Assembly (NCBI RefSeq): GCF_014268495.2
Contig: NZ_CP077087.1
Coordinates: 5,474,501-5,538,500, forward strand
Direction of reading: 5' to 3'
DNA: 64,000 nt
From: Pseudomonas monsensis
GTDB taxonomy: Bacteria > Pseudomonadota > Gammaproteobacteria > Pseudomonadales > Pseudomonadaceae
A program made the position numbers and the translations under genes. This document shows positions 41,629-50,186 of the stretch, piece after piece (the stretch's first letter is position 1; every line of letters starts with the position of its first letter). The notes under the pieces were generated by a model, which was not told the DNA's origin, ran no database searches, and saw only the letters and a program-made list of their open reading frames with translations.

Positions 41629-42213
41629 ATGCTGGACTCATTACTCGTTCCCACCGCAATCGTTGCCTTGGCCGAAATCGGCGACAAGACGCAACTGCTC
41701 GCACTGATTCTCGCCGCTCGCTTTCGCAAACCCTGGCCGATCATTGCCGGTATCGTCGCCGCGACCCTGGCCAACCACGCGGCAGCCGGTGCGGTAGGTG
41801 CCTGGTTTGGCAGTTTCTTCTCGAATGCGACGCTGCACTGGATTCTCGCCGCAAGCTTTACGGCCACTGCGCTGTGGACGCTGGTTCCGGACAAGATGGA
41901 TGACGATGAAACCAGCACCGCACGCAAGTTCGGGCCGTTTCTGACCACGCTGATTGCGTTTTTCCTCGCCGAAATGGGCGACAAGACTCAGGTCGCGACG
42001 GTGATGCTCGCCGCGCAATATCCGGAACTGTGGCTGGTGATTATCGGTACTACGGCGGGCATGTTGATTGCCAACGTGCCAGTGGTATTGGCGGGTAACT
42101 TTGCTGCGGACAAATTGCCGCTGACCTTGATCCGTCGCCTCGCGGCCTCGGCATTCATGATTCTGGCAATCGTGGCGGTGTACAAGGCGATGCAGAGCAG
42201 TGGCTGGGTTTAA
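41629..42213 (+). CDS. GDT1/TMEM165 (UPF0016) family manganese exporter
   Basis: A 194-residue membrane protein with six predicted helices in two homologous halves. Each half carries the diagnostic E-x-G-D-K-T motif: EIGDKTQ at 16-22 and EMGDKTQ at 115-121. The halves are joined by an acidic/charged loop (DKMDDDETSTARK). Bacterial members (MneA/MntX-like) export Mn(II), and the riboswitch in front supports that role. Monocistronic. Confidence 0.9.
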   Translation: MLDSLLVPTAIVALAEIGDKTQLLALILAARFRKPWPIIAGIVAATLANHAAAGAVGAWFGSFFSNATLHWILAASFTATALWTLVPDKMDDDETSTARKFGPFLTTLIAFFLAEMGDKTQVATVMLAAQYPELWLVIIGTTAGMLIANVPVVLAGNFAADKLPLTLIRRLAASAFMILAIVAVYKAMQSSGWV

Positions 42214-42216
42214 AGC

Positions 42217-42283
42217 AGCTGCAAGCTTCAAGCAACGAGCTGCAAGCCAAGCGAGTCTGCTTTGACTTGCAGCTTGCAGCTTA
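42217..42283. repeat. AGCTGCAAGC-type inverted repeat
   Basis: AGCTGCAAGCTTCAAG and CTGCAAGCCAAGC on the left face CTTGCAGCTTGCAGCTT on the right. A repeat type often seen after genes in the P. fluorescens group. It ends at the stop codon of the M48 protease gene. Confidence 0.65.
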
Positions 42284-43096
42284 CTGCTTGCTACTGTTGT
42301 AAAGCGGCATGACCTTCGGAATCGCCGCCTGCAACGAGGCGATCCGGCTGGACGACGCCGGGTGCGTGCTCATGAACTCCGGCGGTGCGCCTTCCGAGGC
42401 CTTGCTCATCTTGTTCCACAGGGTGATCGCCGCGTTCGGGTTGTACCCGGCGCGGGCGGCCAGCTCGAGACCGATCAGGTCGGCTTCGTTTTCGTTGGCG
42501 CGGCTGTTGGGCAGGGTCATGCCGTAGTTGGCCACGGTGTCGGCCAGCGCCAGGCTGTCCTGACCAAGACCGAGCAGTGCACCCGCGCCTTGCTTGGCCA
42601 TTTCAATGCCATAGGCCTTGGACATCGCTTCACGACCGTGCTCGCGCAAGGCGTGGGCGATTTCATGGCCCATGACCGCAGCGATTTCATCGTCGGTCAG
42701 TTTCAGGCTGTCGATCAGCCCGGTGTAGAAAATGATCTTGCCGCCCGGCCCACAGTTGGCGTTGAGCTCATCGCTCTTGATCAGATTGACTTCCCACTGC
42801 CACTGCGCCGCATCCGGACGGAAGTTCGGCGCCTGGGCGATCAGGCGGTTGGCAATCGCCTGCACCCGTTTGGCCTCCGGGCTGGTCTTGTCGAGCACAC
42901 CTTTGCTGGAAGCCTCGCCAACGGTCTTCTGATACGACTGGGCATACATCTGGTCGACCTCTTGCGAGGACAGCATGCTGAACATGTACTGCTTGCGCTC
43001 CACACCCACGGCGCCGCCGCTGGTGGTGTTGACCGACTGACAACCGGCCAGCAACAGCGCTGCGCTCAGTGCACTTACAACCAATGTCTTGTTCAT
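42281..43096 (-). CDS. M48-family metalloprotease lipoprotein
   Basis: A 271-residue lipoprotein: signal peptide with LAGC (Cys19), then a peptidase M48 domain with the zinc site HEIAH at 144-148 and the downstream third-ligand segment ANENEADLIG near 200. Resembles LoiP/YcaL-type envelope proteases, which degrade or process outer-membrane proteins under stress. Length and lack of TPR repeats separate it from BepA. Divergent from the chemoreceptor gene. Confidence 0.9.
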   Translation of the reverse strand: MNKTLVVSALSAALLLAGCQSVNTTSGGAVGVERKQYMFSMLSSQEVDQMYAQSYQKTVGEASSKGVLDKTSPEAKRVQAIANRLIAQAPNFRPDAAQWQWEVNLIKSDELNANCGPGGKIIFYTGLIDSLKLTDDEIAAVMGHEIAHALREHGREAMSKAYGIEMAKQGAGALLGLGQDSLALADTVANYGMTLPNSRANENEADLIGLELAARAGYNPNAAITLWNKMSKASEGAPPEFMSTHPASSSRIASLQAAIPKVMPLYNSSKQ

Positions 43097-43359
43097 TCAA
43101 AAGCTCCCTGAAAACCTGCCGCGTATCCTAGGCGGGTAATTGTATCGACGCCAGATACAACGGACGTGTTGCAGCGACTTTCAGATGTTTCCCACCAGCG
43201 CTGTCGTAAAAAATTCACAGCGACCGCCAAGTCCCGTGCAACTGCGTCGCGCACTGATCCATTTGCGACATCGGCTTTCAATTGCACCTGCTCGCACTCA
43301 TGGCCCAATGCCGGCTGCCGATACAACAGCGCAGACGTCCTCTTGCGTGCGGAGCTCCC

Positions 43360-45501
43360 ATGAAGTTCAAGTCGATCCAGTTTTCCGTCGCCGCCCTGGC
43401 CGGCGCCATCGTGCTCAGCGTGGTCGTTGCGCTGGTGCTGTATGCGCTGTTCTCCGGCGCCCGCACGCAAGAGATGGTGCAACAGCGCACCCAGACCCAG
43501 TTCGAGCAGGTCATCGAACAGCGCCTGACCTCACTGGCGCAGACTCAGGTCAGCCAGATCCAGCGTGAACTCGAAGCGCCACTGTTGATTGCCGGCGGCC
43601 TGGTGCGGGTCAACGCCCTGCTCGGCACACCAGGTGCCGACGGCCAGCCACGTCTGACCGTCAGCCGCGAACAACTGATCAGCCTGATCAAAGAGAACGT
43701 TGAAAAGAACCCGAAAATTCTCGGCACCTACATCGGCTGGGAGAAAAACGCCCTCGACCACAATGACGCGGCCTATGTCGGCACCAGCGTGGTAGGGATC
43801 GACGCGGCCAACGGACGTTTCCTGCCGTGGTGGTTCCGCAACGATGACGGCACCCTCGGCCTGGACAAACTGGTGGACGTCGACGACCAGAAAACCCTGT
43901 CCACCGGCGTGCGCGCCAGCGAGTACTACCTGTGCTCGAAAGAAACCAAGAAATCCTGCGTGATCGATCCGGCGCCGTACAAAGTCGGCGACAAGATCGT
44001 CATGCTCGCCTCCTTTATTGAACCGATCATGCTCAACGGCGCGTTCCAGGGCATCGTTGGCGCTGACCTGTCGGTGAACTTCATCCAGGAAATGCTTCTG
44101 GGCGCCAACCAGAAACTCTACAGTGGCGCCGGACAAATGGCCCTGATCGGCGGCAATGGCCGGATCGTTGCCTACACCAAGGACCCAAGCAAATTCGGTG
44201 AGAAGGTCAGCGACATTCTTGACGCCGAACAGATCGCCAGCATGGCCAGTCTCAAGCGCGGCGAAGTCACCTATTCGGTGAACAAGGACAAGGGCCGCAT
44301 CGAACTGTACCTGCCCTTCGGCATCGGCCAGACCGACGCACGCTGGACATTGATGCTGCAATTACCGCTCAACGCGGTGATGGCCGACCTGCAAAAACTG
44401 CAGGGCGATCTGGAGGCCCAGCGCAAATCCGACACCTTCGGCATGGCTATGGTCGGCCTGATCATCGCCGGCCTCGGCCTGCTGGTGATCTGGCTGGTCG
44501 GCCACGGCATCGCCCGACCGCTGAAACAAATGGTTGCGATGCTCAATGACATCGCCCAAGGCGAAGGCGATCTGACCCGACGTTTGACCAGCGATCGCAG
44601 CGATGAACTGGGTTCGATCGCCAAGGGCTTCAACACGTTTCTGGGCAAGTTGCAGGCGATGATCACCCAAGTGGTGACGTCAGTGCAGAGCGTCAGCGAT
44701 TCCTCGGAACACACGGCTGATATCGCGATTCGCACCAACATCGGCATCCAGAAACAAATGGCCGAAATCGATCAGGTCGCCACGGCGGTGCAGGAAATGA
44801 CCGCCACTGCGCAAGACGTCGCACGCAATGCCACTCAGGCCGCACAAGCCGCCAGCCATGCGGATCAGGCAGCCAGTCAGGGCATGCAGATCGTGCGCGA
44901 CACGTCCAATTCGATTGGCGTACTGGCGCTGGAAATCGGCAAGGCTGTCGATGTGGTGCAGACCCTGGCCAAGGACAGCGAGAACATCAACGCCATCCTC
45001 ACCGCCATTCGCGGCATCGCCGAACAGACCAACCTGCTGGCGCTGAACGCCGCCATCGAAGCGGCCCGTGCCGGCGAGCAGGGTCGTGGTTTTGCCGTGG
45101 TGGCGGACGAGGTGCGCAATCTGGCGCAGAAGACCCAGAAAGCCACCGAAGAAATCCAGACCATGATCCAGCAATTGCAACAGGGCACCCGCGATGTGGT
45201 GCGGGTCATGGAAGACAGCCAGAACCGCACCGACGAAAGTGTGCAACACGCGGCGAAAGCCGCCGAGGCGCTGGAGACGATCACCCAGGCGGTGTCGGTG
45301 ATCAACGACATGAATACGCAGATTGCCAGCGCGGCGGAAGAACAGAGCGCGGTGGCCGATGACATCAACCGTAACGTGATCAATATCGGTCAGGTGGCGA
45401 ATGAAGTGGCGGGGGGTGCGGATGAGTCGAGTTCAGCGAGCGCGGATTTGACCAAACTGGCGGAGCAGCAGCGGCGGTTGATCAATCAGTTCAAGGTCTG
45501 A
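43360..45501 (+). CDS. Methyl-accepting chemotaxis protein with dCACHE sensor
   Basis: A 713-residue chemoreceptor. One transmembrane helix at about 8-31, a periplasmic double-CACHE domain at about 35-355 (YIGWEKNALDHNDAAYVG, PWWFRNDDG, and a membrane-proximal lobe with GAGQMALIGGNGRIVAYTKD), a second helix near 362-385, a HAMP domain (ARPLKQMVAMLNDIAQGEGD) and the cytoplasmic signalling hairpin with the tip EQTNLLALNAAIEAARAGEQ. Similar to amino-acid or polyamine receptors of pseudomonads; I do not assign a ligand. No C-terminal CheR pentapeptide: it ends INQFKV. Start set by GGAG before the ATG at 43360. Confidence 0.92.
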   Translation: MKFKSIQFSVAALAGAIVLSVVVALVLYALFSGARTQEMVQQRTQTQFEQVIEQRLTSLAQTQVSQIQRELEAPLLIAGGLVRVNALLGTPGADGQPRLTVSREQLISLIKENVEKNPKILGTYIGWEKNALDHNDAAYVGTSVVGIDAANGRFLPWWFRNDDGTLGLDKLVDVDDQKTLSTGVRASEYYLCSKETKKSCVIDPAPYKVGDKIVMLASFIEPIMLNGAFQGIVGADLSVNFIQEMLLGANQKLYSGAGQMALIGGNGRIVAYTKDPSKFGEKVSDILDAEQIASMASLKRGEVTYSVNKDKGRIELYLPFGIGQTDARWTLMLQLPLNAVMADLQKLQGDLEAQRKSDTFGMAMVGLIIAGLGLLVIWLVGHGIARPLKQMVAMLNDIAQGEGDLTRRLTSDRSDELGSIAKGFNTFLGKLQAMITQVVTSVQSVSDSSEHTADIAIRTNIGIQKQMAEIDQVATAVQEMTATAQDVARNATQAAQAASHADQAASQGMQIVRDTSNSIGVLALEIGKAVDVVQTLAKDSENINAILTAIRGIAEQTNLLALNAAIEAARAGEQGRGFAVVADEVRNLAQKTQKATEEIQTMIQQLQQGTRDVVRVMEDSQNRTDESVQHAAKAAEALETITQAVSVINDMNTQIASAAEEQSAVADDINRNVINIGQVANEVAGGADESSSASADLTKLAEQQRRLINQFKV

Positions 45502-45513
45502 AAAGCCAAAAGG

Positions 45514-45690
45514 CCCTCACCCTGACCCTCTCCCAAAGGGAGAGGGGACTGACCGAGTTGTCTACCGTCATACATCGACCTGAAAAATCGTGGCGATTAT
45601 GGATTCGGTGAAAAACCTTCCAGTCGGTGTATTCCGTCAATATCCCCCAATCAGTCCCCTCTCCCTCCGGGAGAGGGTTAGGGTGAGGGG
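45514..45690. repeat. MITE-like inverted-terminal repeat element, copy A
   Basis: Ends are inverted: CCCTCACCCTGACCCTCTCC on the left and GGGAGAGGGTTAGGGTGAGG on the right, each next to a second pair (GGGACTGACCG left, AATCAGTCCCC right). About 177 bp, non-coding. It shares the inner blocks GACTGACCGRGTTGTCT and TACATCGACCTGAAA with copy B at 48908-49066. Confidence 0.8.
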
Positions 45691-45707
45691 CTTTTGATCT
45701 GCAGGCT

Positions 45708-46331
45708 TCAGCCCGGGGTCAGACACTCCGGCCCGTTGAGCTTGGGATCATTGATCAGATTCGCCAGCACCCGCTCGCGCAACGCCGCAGGTTCGCTGGC
45801 CAGCAAACCCTGCAACACATGTAGCGGCGTCTCGGGATCGAGCCACGCCGCCTGCCCGGCCTCATCGAGAATCAACGGCCGGCGCTGACTCGAGGCCGGC
45901 TGTGTAATCACTGCCGTGCTCAACCAGACCTGCTCCTGCACCGGATAGGCCTCCCAGATCGCCGCGAAAAACAGTGATGAGCCCTCCCCCGGCGTCAGCC
46001 AGAACGGCCGTTTGCGCTGGGTCCCGCGCCATTCGTAGAAGCCGTTGGCCGGCAGCAGGCAACGGCGCTGGCGCAGGGCTTCACGAAACATCGGTTGTTC
46101 GGCCACGGTTTCCGCACGGGCGTGCGCCGGGGTTTTCGACAAGTCGGTCAGCCACGGCGGCGTCAGCCCCCAACGGGCGCGGGCCAGCGTGCGCTGGCCA
46201 TCGGCTTCGGCCCGCAGCATCAACACCGAATCATTGGGGGAAATGTTCCACTGCGCCTGCTGATCGGCGGGAAAACCGGGCAGGGCCGCGAAATCGCGGT
46301 TCCAGCGAAACAGGGCATAACGTCCACACAT
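45708..46331 (-). CDS. SRAP-domain protein (YedK/HMCES family) with altered active site
   Basis: A 207-residue SOS response-associated peptidase (SRAP) protein. HMCES/YedK enzymes crosslink to abasic sites in single-stranded DNA through Cys2. Here Met1-Cys2-Gly-Arg-Tyr is present, as are RWGLTPPW near 53 and CLLPANGFYEW with Glu100. However the usual NARAET asparagine is His70 (HARAET), and the IHxRMP segment with the catalytic His is replaced by SSQRRPLIL near 147-155. So AP-site crosslinking may remain, but the reversal/peptidase-type chemistry is doubtful. Confidence 0.88.
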   Translation of the reverse strand: MCGRYALFRWNRDFAALPGFPADQQAQWNISPNDSVLMLRAEADGQRTLARARWGLTPPWLTDLSKTPAHARAETVAEQPMFREALRQRRCLLPANGFYEWRGTQRKRPFWLTPGEGSSLFFAAIWEAYPVQEQVWLSTAVITQPASSQRRPLILDEAGQAAWLDPETPLHVLQGLLASEPAALRERVLANLINDPKLNGPECLTPG

Positions 46332-46367
46332 GGGGCAACACGACTCAGAAAGAAAACGAACGTCAGC

Positions 46368-46628
46368 CTAACAGACCAGCGTCCCGGGGAAGCTCTCCGG
46401 TTCATCGCCGGGCAGCGGCAGCGCGGCATTGTACGCGGTGATCAGCTCGCGGGCGTATTCGGCCTGATCGTTATCGACCGACAGCCCCAGCAGACCGAAA
46501 ATCGGCAACTCCCCCGTGCCGCCGAGCAAATCGCGGCCCACCAGATGCGCCTCGATGCCTTCGCTGGCGAGCATGCCCTTGAGCATCTCGCCTTCCATCA
46601 GGTTTTCCGGCTCGTAGATTCGCTGCAT
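46368..46628 (-). CDS. DUF2007 domain-containing protein
   Basis: An 86-residue cytoplasmic protein with the DUF2007 (putative signal-transducing, GlnB-like fold) pattern: RIYEPENLMEGEMLKGMLAS, EGIEAHLVGRDLLGG, then GLLGLSVDNDQAEYARELI. Function unknown. It follows the CPXCG-motif gene by 9 bp on the same strand and the two are likely one transcript. Confidence 0.85.
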   Translation of the reverse strand: MQRIYEPENLMEGEMLKGMLASEGIEAHLVGRDLLGGTGELPIFGLLGLSVDNDQAEYARELITAYNAALPLPGDEPESFPGTLVC

Positions 46629-46637
46629 GGGCGCCCC

Positions 46638-46820
46638 TCATTCGTTTTCGCTGAACACTTCCAGAAACCAGTCCCCGTCGTGCACCTGCAAGACAAACTT
46701 GATCGGTCGACAACACACCTGACAGTCCTCGATATAGGTCTGATCGCCATCGGACAGGTCCAGCGTCGTCTCGACCTCTTCACCACAATACGGACATTCA
46801 TACAGTGCGCTTTCCAGCAT
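46638..46820 (-). CDS. CPXCG-motif cysteine-rich small protein
   Basis: A 60-residue protein with two Cys pairs, CPYCG at 9-13 and CQVCC near 33-37, and a WFLEVFSENE end. The CPXCG family looks like a small zinc ribbon; its role is unknown. Upstream partner of the DUF2007 gene and divergent from the acyltransferase gene. Confidence 0.87.
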   Translation of the reverse strand: MLESALYECPYCGEEVETTLDLSDGDQTYIEDCQVCCRPIKFVLQVHDGDWFLEVFSENE

Positions 46821-46959
46821 CGCGGTCTCCCAGGTGACTTGTGCGTATAATCGCCGGTCTATTTGCAGGGCTATTTTTGTCTGGCTACTTTTTCAGACCG
46901 TGCCTCGCGGGTTTTCGATCAAAACCTTTACTTACCCTAGCCGTTTCCAACAAGAGAGC

Positions 46960-48126
46960 ATGATGGGCGAATTCGATGCCATCCGACCTTACGACGACAG
47001 CGAAGTACCTGCGGTACTGGCACGACTGCTCGGCGACAAGGCGTTTCTAGATATCCTCACCCACTTCCGCTTCCCGCGTTTTGCCGGTGCCTTCGGCTGG
47101 ATGCTCAAACCTCTTATAGCCCATCGTTTGCGTCGTGAGTTCGCCGACGTCAATTCGGTGGCCACTTTGCAGGACAAAGTCGAGTTCTACGTCGACCACA
47201 CCATCGAGCGCGCCACCGACGGCGTGACCTACACCGGTGTCGAGCAATTCAAATCCGGCAGTGCCTATCTGTTTATCGCCAACCATCGTGACATCGTGAT
47301 GGACCCGGCCTTCGTCAACTACGCCGTGTACCACGCCGGCCTGCCGACCCCGCGCATCGCGATTGGCGACAACCTGCTGCAAAAGCCATTCGTCAGCGAC
47401 CTGATGCGTCTGAACAAGAGTTTCATCGTGCACCGTTCGATCACCGGACGTCGCGAGAAAATGGCCGCGTACCAATTGCTGTCGGCGTACATCAACCACT
47501 CGATCCGCAACGATTGCGCGTCGATCTGGATCGCGCAGGCCGAAGGCCGGGCCAAGGACGGCGACGACCGTACCGAGTCGGCGATCCTCAAGATGTTCCA
47601 CATGAGCCGCAAGGACGAGCCGTTCGGCGAAGTCATCCAGTCGCTGAACCTGACCCCGGTGTCGATCAGCTACGAATACGACCCGTGCGACCAGGCCAAG
47701 GCCCGCGAGTTGTACATCCGCGCCACCACTGGCACCTACGCCAAGGCGCCGGGCGAGGATGACGTAAGCATTGCCAAGGGGATCACCGGCTACAAGGGCC
47801 GGGTGCACGTGAACTTTGCCGCGCCGATCACTGAATTGTTCGAAGACACCAAGCAATTGGCGATCGAGATGGACAAGCAGATTCTCGGCGGGTATCGCCT
47901 GTTCCCGGTGCACTACCTGGCGTATGCGATGTGGGCGGATGCCGATCCGCAACTGAACGTGCCGAAAGCCGCCGAGGTGTTCCCGGCCGATGAACTGGCC
48001 AAGGCGCAGGAAGAGTGGCAGAGCCGACTGGACGCCTGCCCTGAAGAGCACCGTCCGTATCTGGTGCTGCAATATGCGACGCCGGTGCGCAATCAGTACC
48101 GGGTCAAGGCTGGGTTGCCGTTGTAA
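46960..48126 (+). CDS. 1-acyl-glycerol-3-phosphate acyltransferase-like protein (PlsC superfamily)
   Basis: A 388-residue member of the glycerolipid acyltransferase (LPLAT) superfamily. The active-site block reads NHRDIVMD at 108-115; the canonical motif is H-x4-D, whereas here the pairs are NHRD close together or His109 to Asp115 (five between). A subset of the family has this NHRDI form. Later FIVHRSITGRREKM and WIAQAEGRAKDGDDRTE (the FPEG-type block) follow. No membrane span is evident. Probably acts in lipid synthesis or remodelling; substrate unknown. ATG at 46960 with AAGAGAG upstream; the next codon but one is another ATG. Confidence 0.85.
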   Translation: MMGEFDAIRPYDDSEVPAVLARLLGDKAFLDILTHFRFPRFAGAFGWMLKPLIAHRLRREFADVNSVATLQDKVEFYVDHTIERATDGVTYTGVEQFKSGSAYLFIANHRDIVMDPAFVNYAVYHAGLPTPRIAIGDNLLQKPFVSDLMRLNKSFIVHRSITGRREKMAAYQLLSAYINHSIRNDCASIWIAQAEGRAKDGDDRTESAILKMFHMSRKDEPFGEVIQSLNLTPVSISYEYDPCDQAKARELYIRATTGTYAKAPGEDDVSIAKGITGYKGRVHVNFAAPITELFEDTKQLAIEMDKQILGGYRLFPVHYLAYAMWADADPQLNVPKAAEVFPADELAKAQEEWQSRLDACPEEHRPYLVLQYATPVRNQYRVKAGLPL

Positions 48127-48148
48127 GCGGCATGCACCAGACGTGACA

Positions 48149-48174
48149 ACGGCGCCTTCGGGCGCCGTTTTTTA
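48149..48174 (+). terminator. Terminator of the acyltransferase gene
   Basis: Stem AACGGCGCC / GGCGCCGTT with a TTCG tetraloop, followed by T6. Confidence 0.92.
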
Positions 48175-48216
48175 TGCCTGCCTCATACTTTTGTGGCGAG
48201 GGTCATGTACTCAACT

Positions 48217-48495
48217 TCAGAAGCGGGTGCTGATCCAGGAGATGAGCAAGGCCAGGCCGAGGCAGGCAAATCCGAAGCGATAGAAAAACCGGTTCATGCG
48301 CAACGTCGCCCAATCCAGAATCGGCTCGGCGTCCGGCAAGGCCTGGCGTTGCGCGGCGATGCTGGCCATGGCGCGTTGTTCACGACGACGGGTCGCGTGC
48401 AGCAGCCAACTGCCCGGAAAGGCCAGGGCCAGCGCCAGCAGGTTGATCAATTTGGCGGGATGGGCGGTAAACAGCGTCATCAAGTGCAGCGACAT
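48217..48495 (-). CDS. Small membrane protein, unknown function
   Basis: A 92-residue protein with two hydrophobic stretches: LINLLALALAFPGSWLL (about 15-32) and FYRFGFACLGLALLISW (about 71-88), joined by a charged helix rich in Arg and Gln. The start at 48495 has GAGG eight bases upstream. I do not recognise a family. The topology would put the loop on one side of the inner membrane. Confidence 0.6.
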   Translation of the reverse strand: MSLHLMTLFTAHPAKLINLLALALAFPGSWLLHATRRREQRAMASIAAQRQALPDAEPILDWATLRMNRFFYRFGFACLGLALLISWISTRF

Positions 48496-48676
48496 CACAG
48501 ACCTCAGACTAAATCGGTGTGGCAGGCGCCAGATCGACGACCGCGGCACGGATTCTACCGAAAGCCTCCTTCACTACCCTACCCTTTGCGACAAATAACC
48601 CGACAATCGACCGATGGCTGTCCTGTGTCACGGCTTCGTCATGTGGATACGCCACCCTGCGCGCCTCGAAACACAC

Positions 48677-48895
48677 ATGGAACGCGACATGCTTCACGCT
48701 GAAAACCAGGATCGTCTGTACCTCATCACCCCTTACGAAGAACAACAGAGCCTCGTCGGCGGTCTCGCCTTCAATGTGCAGGATCGCCATTGGCTGGTGT
48801 ATTGCGCCCTCGGCGGGCATCAGCATGCGGATTTGCCCGAGACCGACTTGCTGACGGGTGTCAGCGTTCTCGACTTCTACTCGCAGGCAGCCTGA
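48677..48895 (+). CDS. Small conserved-looking protein, unknown function
   Basis: A 72-residue product, MERDMLHAENQ start and VLDFYSQAA end, with GC-rich third positions throughout, which favours this frame over the antisense 200-residue frame covering the same bases. No signal peptide or membrane span. The start at 48677 is chosen by composition; the frame is open to 48614. I do not recognise it. Confidence 0.55.
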   Translation: MERDMLHAENQDRLYLITPYEEQQSLVGGLAFNVQDRHWLVYCALGGHQHADLPETDLLTGVSVLDFYSQAA

Positions 48896-48907
48896 AAGCA
48901 AAAGCAC

Positions 48908-49066
48908 CCTCACCCTGACCCTATCCCGGAGGGAGAAGGGACTGACCGGGTTGTCTGGTCGAGGTACATCGACCTGAAACTTCGAGGTGAATGTAGACCT
49001 CAAGAACAACGCAAATCGGCTCCCTTTCCCCCTCGCCCCCTGAGGGAGAGGGTTGGGGTGAGGGGG
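48908..49066. repeat. MITE-like inverted-terminal repeat element, copy B
   Basis: Ends CCCTCACCCTGACCCTATCC and GGGAGAGGGTTGGGGTGAGG are inverted relative to each other. About 159 bp, non-coding, related to copy A at 45514-45690 both at the ends and in the inner blocks (TACATCGACCTGAAA at 48965-48979). Confidence 0.8.
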
Positions 49067-49108
49067 AAAGGATCTTCCCGACACCACAATTCTCAAACTC
49101 TGCACCCA

Positions 49109-49146
49109 CAAAAAAGCCCGAAACCATCACTGGCCCCGGGCTTTTT
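49109..49146 (-). terminator. Terminator of the YajG-like gene
   Basis: Minus strand: AAAAAGCCCGGGG pairs with TTTCGGGCTTTTTT around a loop of about 15 bases, ending in T6. It sits 17 bp after the stop. Confidence 0.8.
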
Positions 49147-49162
49147 CACATCTACCGAACAC

Positions 49163-49747
49163 TTATTCGGCGAGGATCTGGCCCACGGTCGGATCCTTGA
49201 ACAGACGGGTCAAGGCGTCGCTCAACACGTCGCTGACCAGTTTGGTGTTGGTTTCCTGATTCGGCGCCATGCCGAAACGCTGATCCAGCGACGCACCATA
49301 ACGACCGCTGTAACGGCGATTGGCATTCTGTACGTCGGAGCGGAACGTTGCACCGATGGTCGCTTCGGTCACGTACATGCCTTCTTTGGGCGATTGATAC
49401 TTCAGTTCGGCCAGGGTCACGGTCAGTTGTGGAGCGTTAGGCGCGTTGTTGGTCGGGGTAAAGCCGAGCAAACGTACGGCCGCTTCCGCCTGAGCCTGCA
49501 GCTTCGGCAGGATCTGCTCGCGCTGCACGGTGATGGCGCTGGTTTCCGGGTACAGGCCGCCACGGGTGCCCAGGGTTGGCGACGGACGACCGTCAACCAC
49601 GCGCACGATGACTGGCTGGCCACGACCGACCGGTGCCAGTTGCGTGGTCAGCTTCGGCTCCGGACTCAGTTGTTGCGGGCTGTGGGCGCAGCCGGCCAGT
49701 GTCAAACCGGCCACAGTGATCAAACCGAACAACAGGCGTTGCAACAT
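49163..49747 (-). CDS. YajG-family lipoprotein
   Basis: A 194-residue lipoprotein: signal peptide with LAGC (Cys20) and a domain of the YajG family (VRVVDGRPSPTLGTRGG, then LGFTPTNN and LAELKYQSPKEGMYVTEATI). YajG-like proteins are outer-membrane lipoproteins of unclear role. Start at 49747 has GGAG upstream; the longer frame to 49801 is not supported. Confidence 0.85.
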   Translation of the reverse strand: MLQRLLFGLITVAGLTLAGCAHSPQQLSPEPKLTTQLAPVGRGQPVIVRVVDGRPSPTLGTRGGLYPETSAITVQREQILPKLQAQAEAAVRLLGFTPTNNAPNAPQLTVTLAELKYQSPKEGMYVTEATIGATFRSDVQNANRRYSGRYGASLDQRFGMAPNQETNTKLVSDVLSDALTRLFKDPTVGQILAE

Positions 49748-49952
49748 GCTCTTATCTCCAGAATCAGGCACAAACAGGCCGGCAGTATAGCGGTGGGCCA
49801 CTGCGGGTCACCAGCGTCACACCATGAATACTGAAATGTCTGACAAACCCTGTCGAACGCGGTTCCTGTCACACATTCTTCACTGCCTATACACCGTGAC
49901 GTCATGGTCCACCGGCAACCTTGCAGTCAGTCCTCCAACAAGGTACTCGGCC

Positions 49953-50186
49953 ATGCGTTATCTGATCTCGTTGTTCGCTCCACGCCCACTGCACCGCAGC
50001 TTTGCCCTGCTCGATCGCAATGGCCATTGCCAGGCGTTCAAGCAATGCAGCCTGCAGCCAATGGGCGACGGCTGGGTCGAAATCGAAGAAATCCGCCTCA
50101 ACTGGTTGCACCAGCCACTGCCGGCCAGCGCCCGCGTCATACCGTCGCAGCCCCGCGCACGTGCTCAGGCGATGTTGAGCATCTGA
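49953..50186 (+). CDS. Small hypothetical protein
   Basis: A 77-residue basic protein (MRYLISLFAPRPLHRSFALL start, ARAQAMLSI end). Codon use is typical of the genome and AAGG lies upstream of the ATG at 49953. No signal peptide or known domain that I recognise; a central WVEIEEIRLNWLHQPLP is its most regular part. Confidence 0.6.
   Translation: MRYLISLFAPRPLHRSFALLDRNGHCQAFKQCSLQPMGDGWVEIEEIRLNWLHQPLPASARVIPSQPRARAQAMLSI

Noticed and set aside
48509..49111. 200-codon minus-strand frame next to repeat copy B
   Set aside because: It runs through the MITE-like repeat, and the opposite 72-residue frame has better third-position composition.
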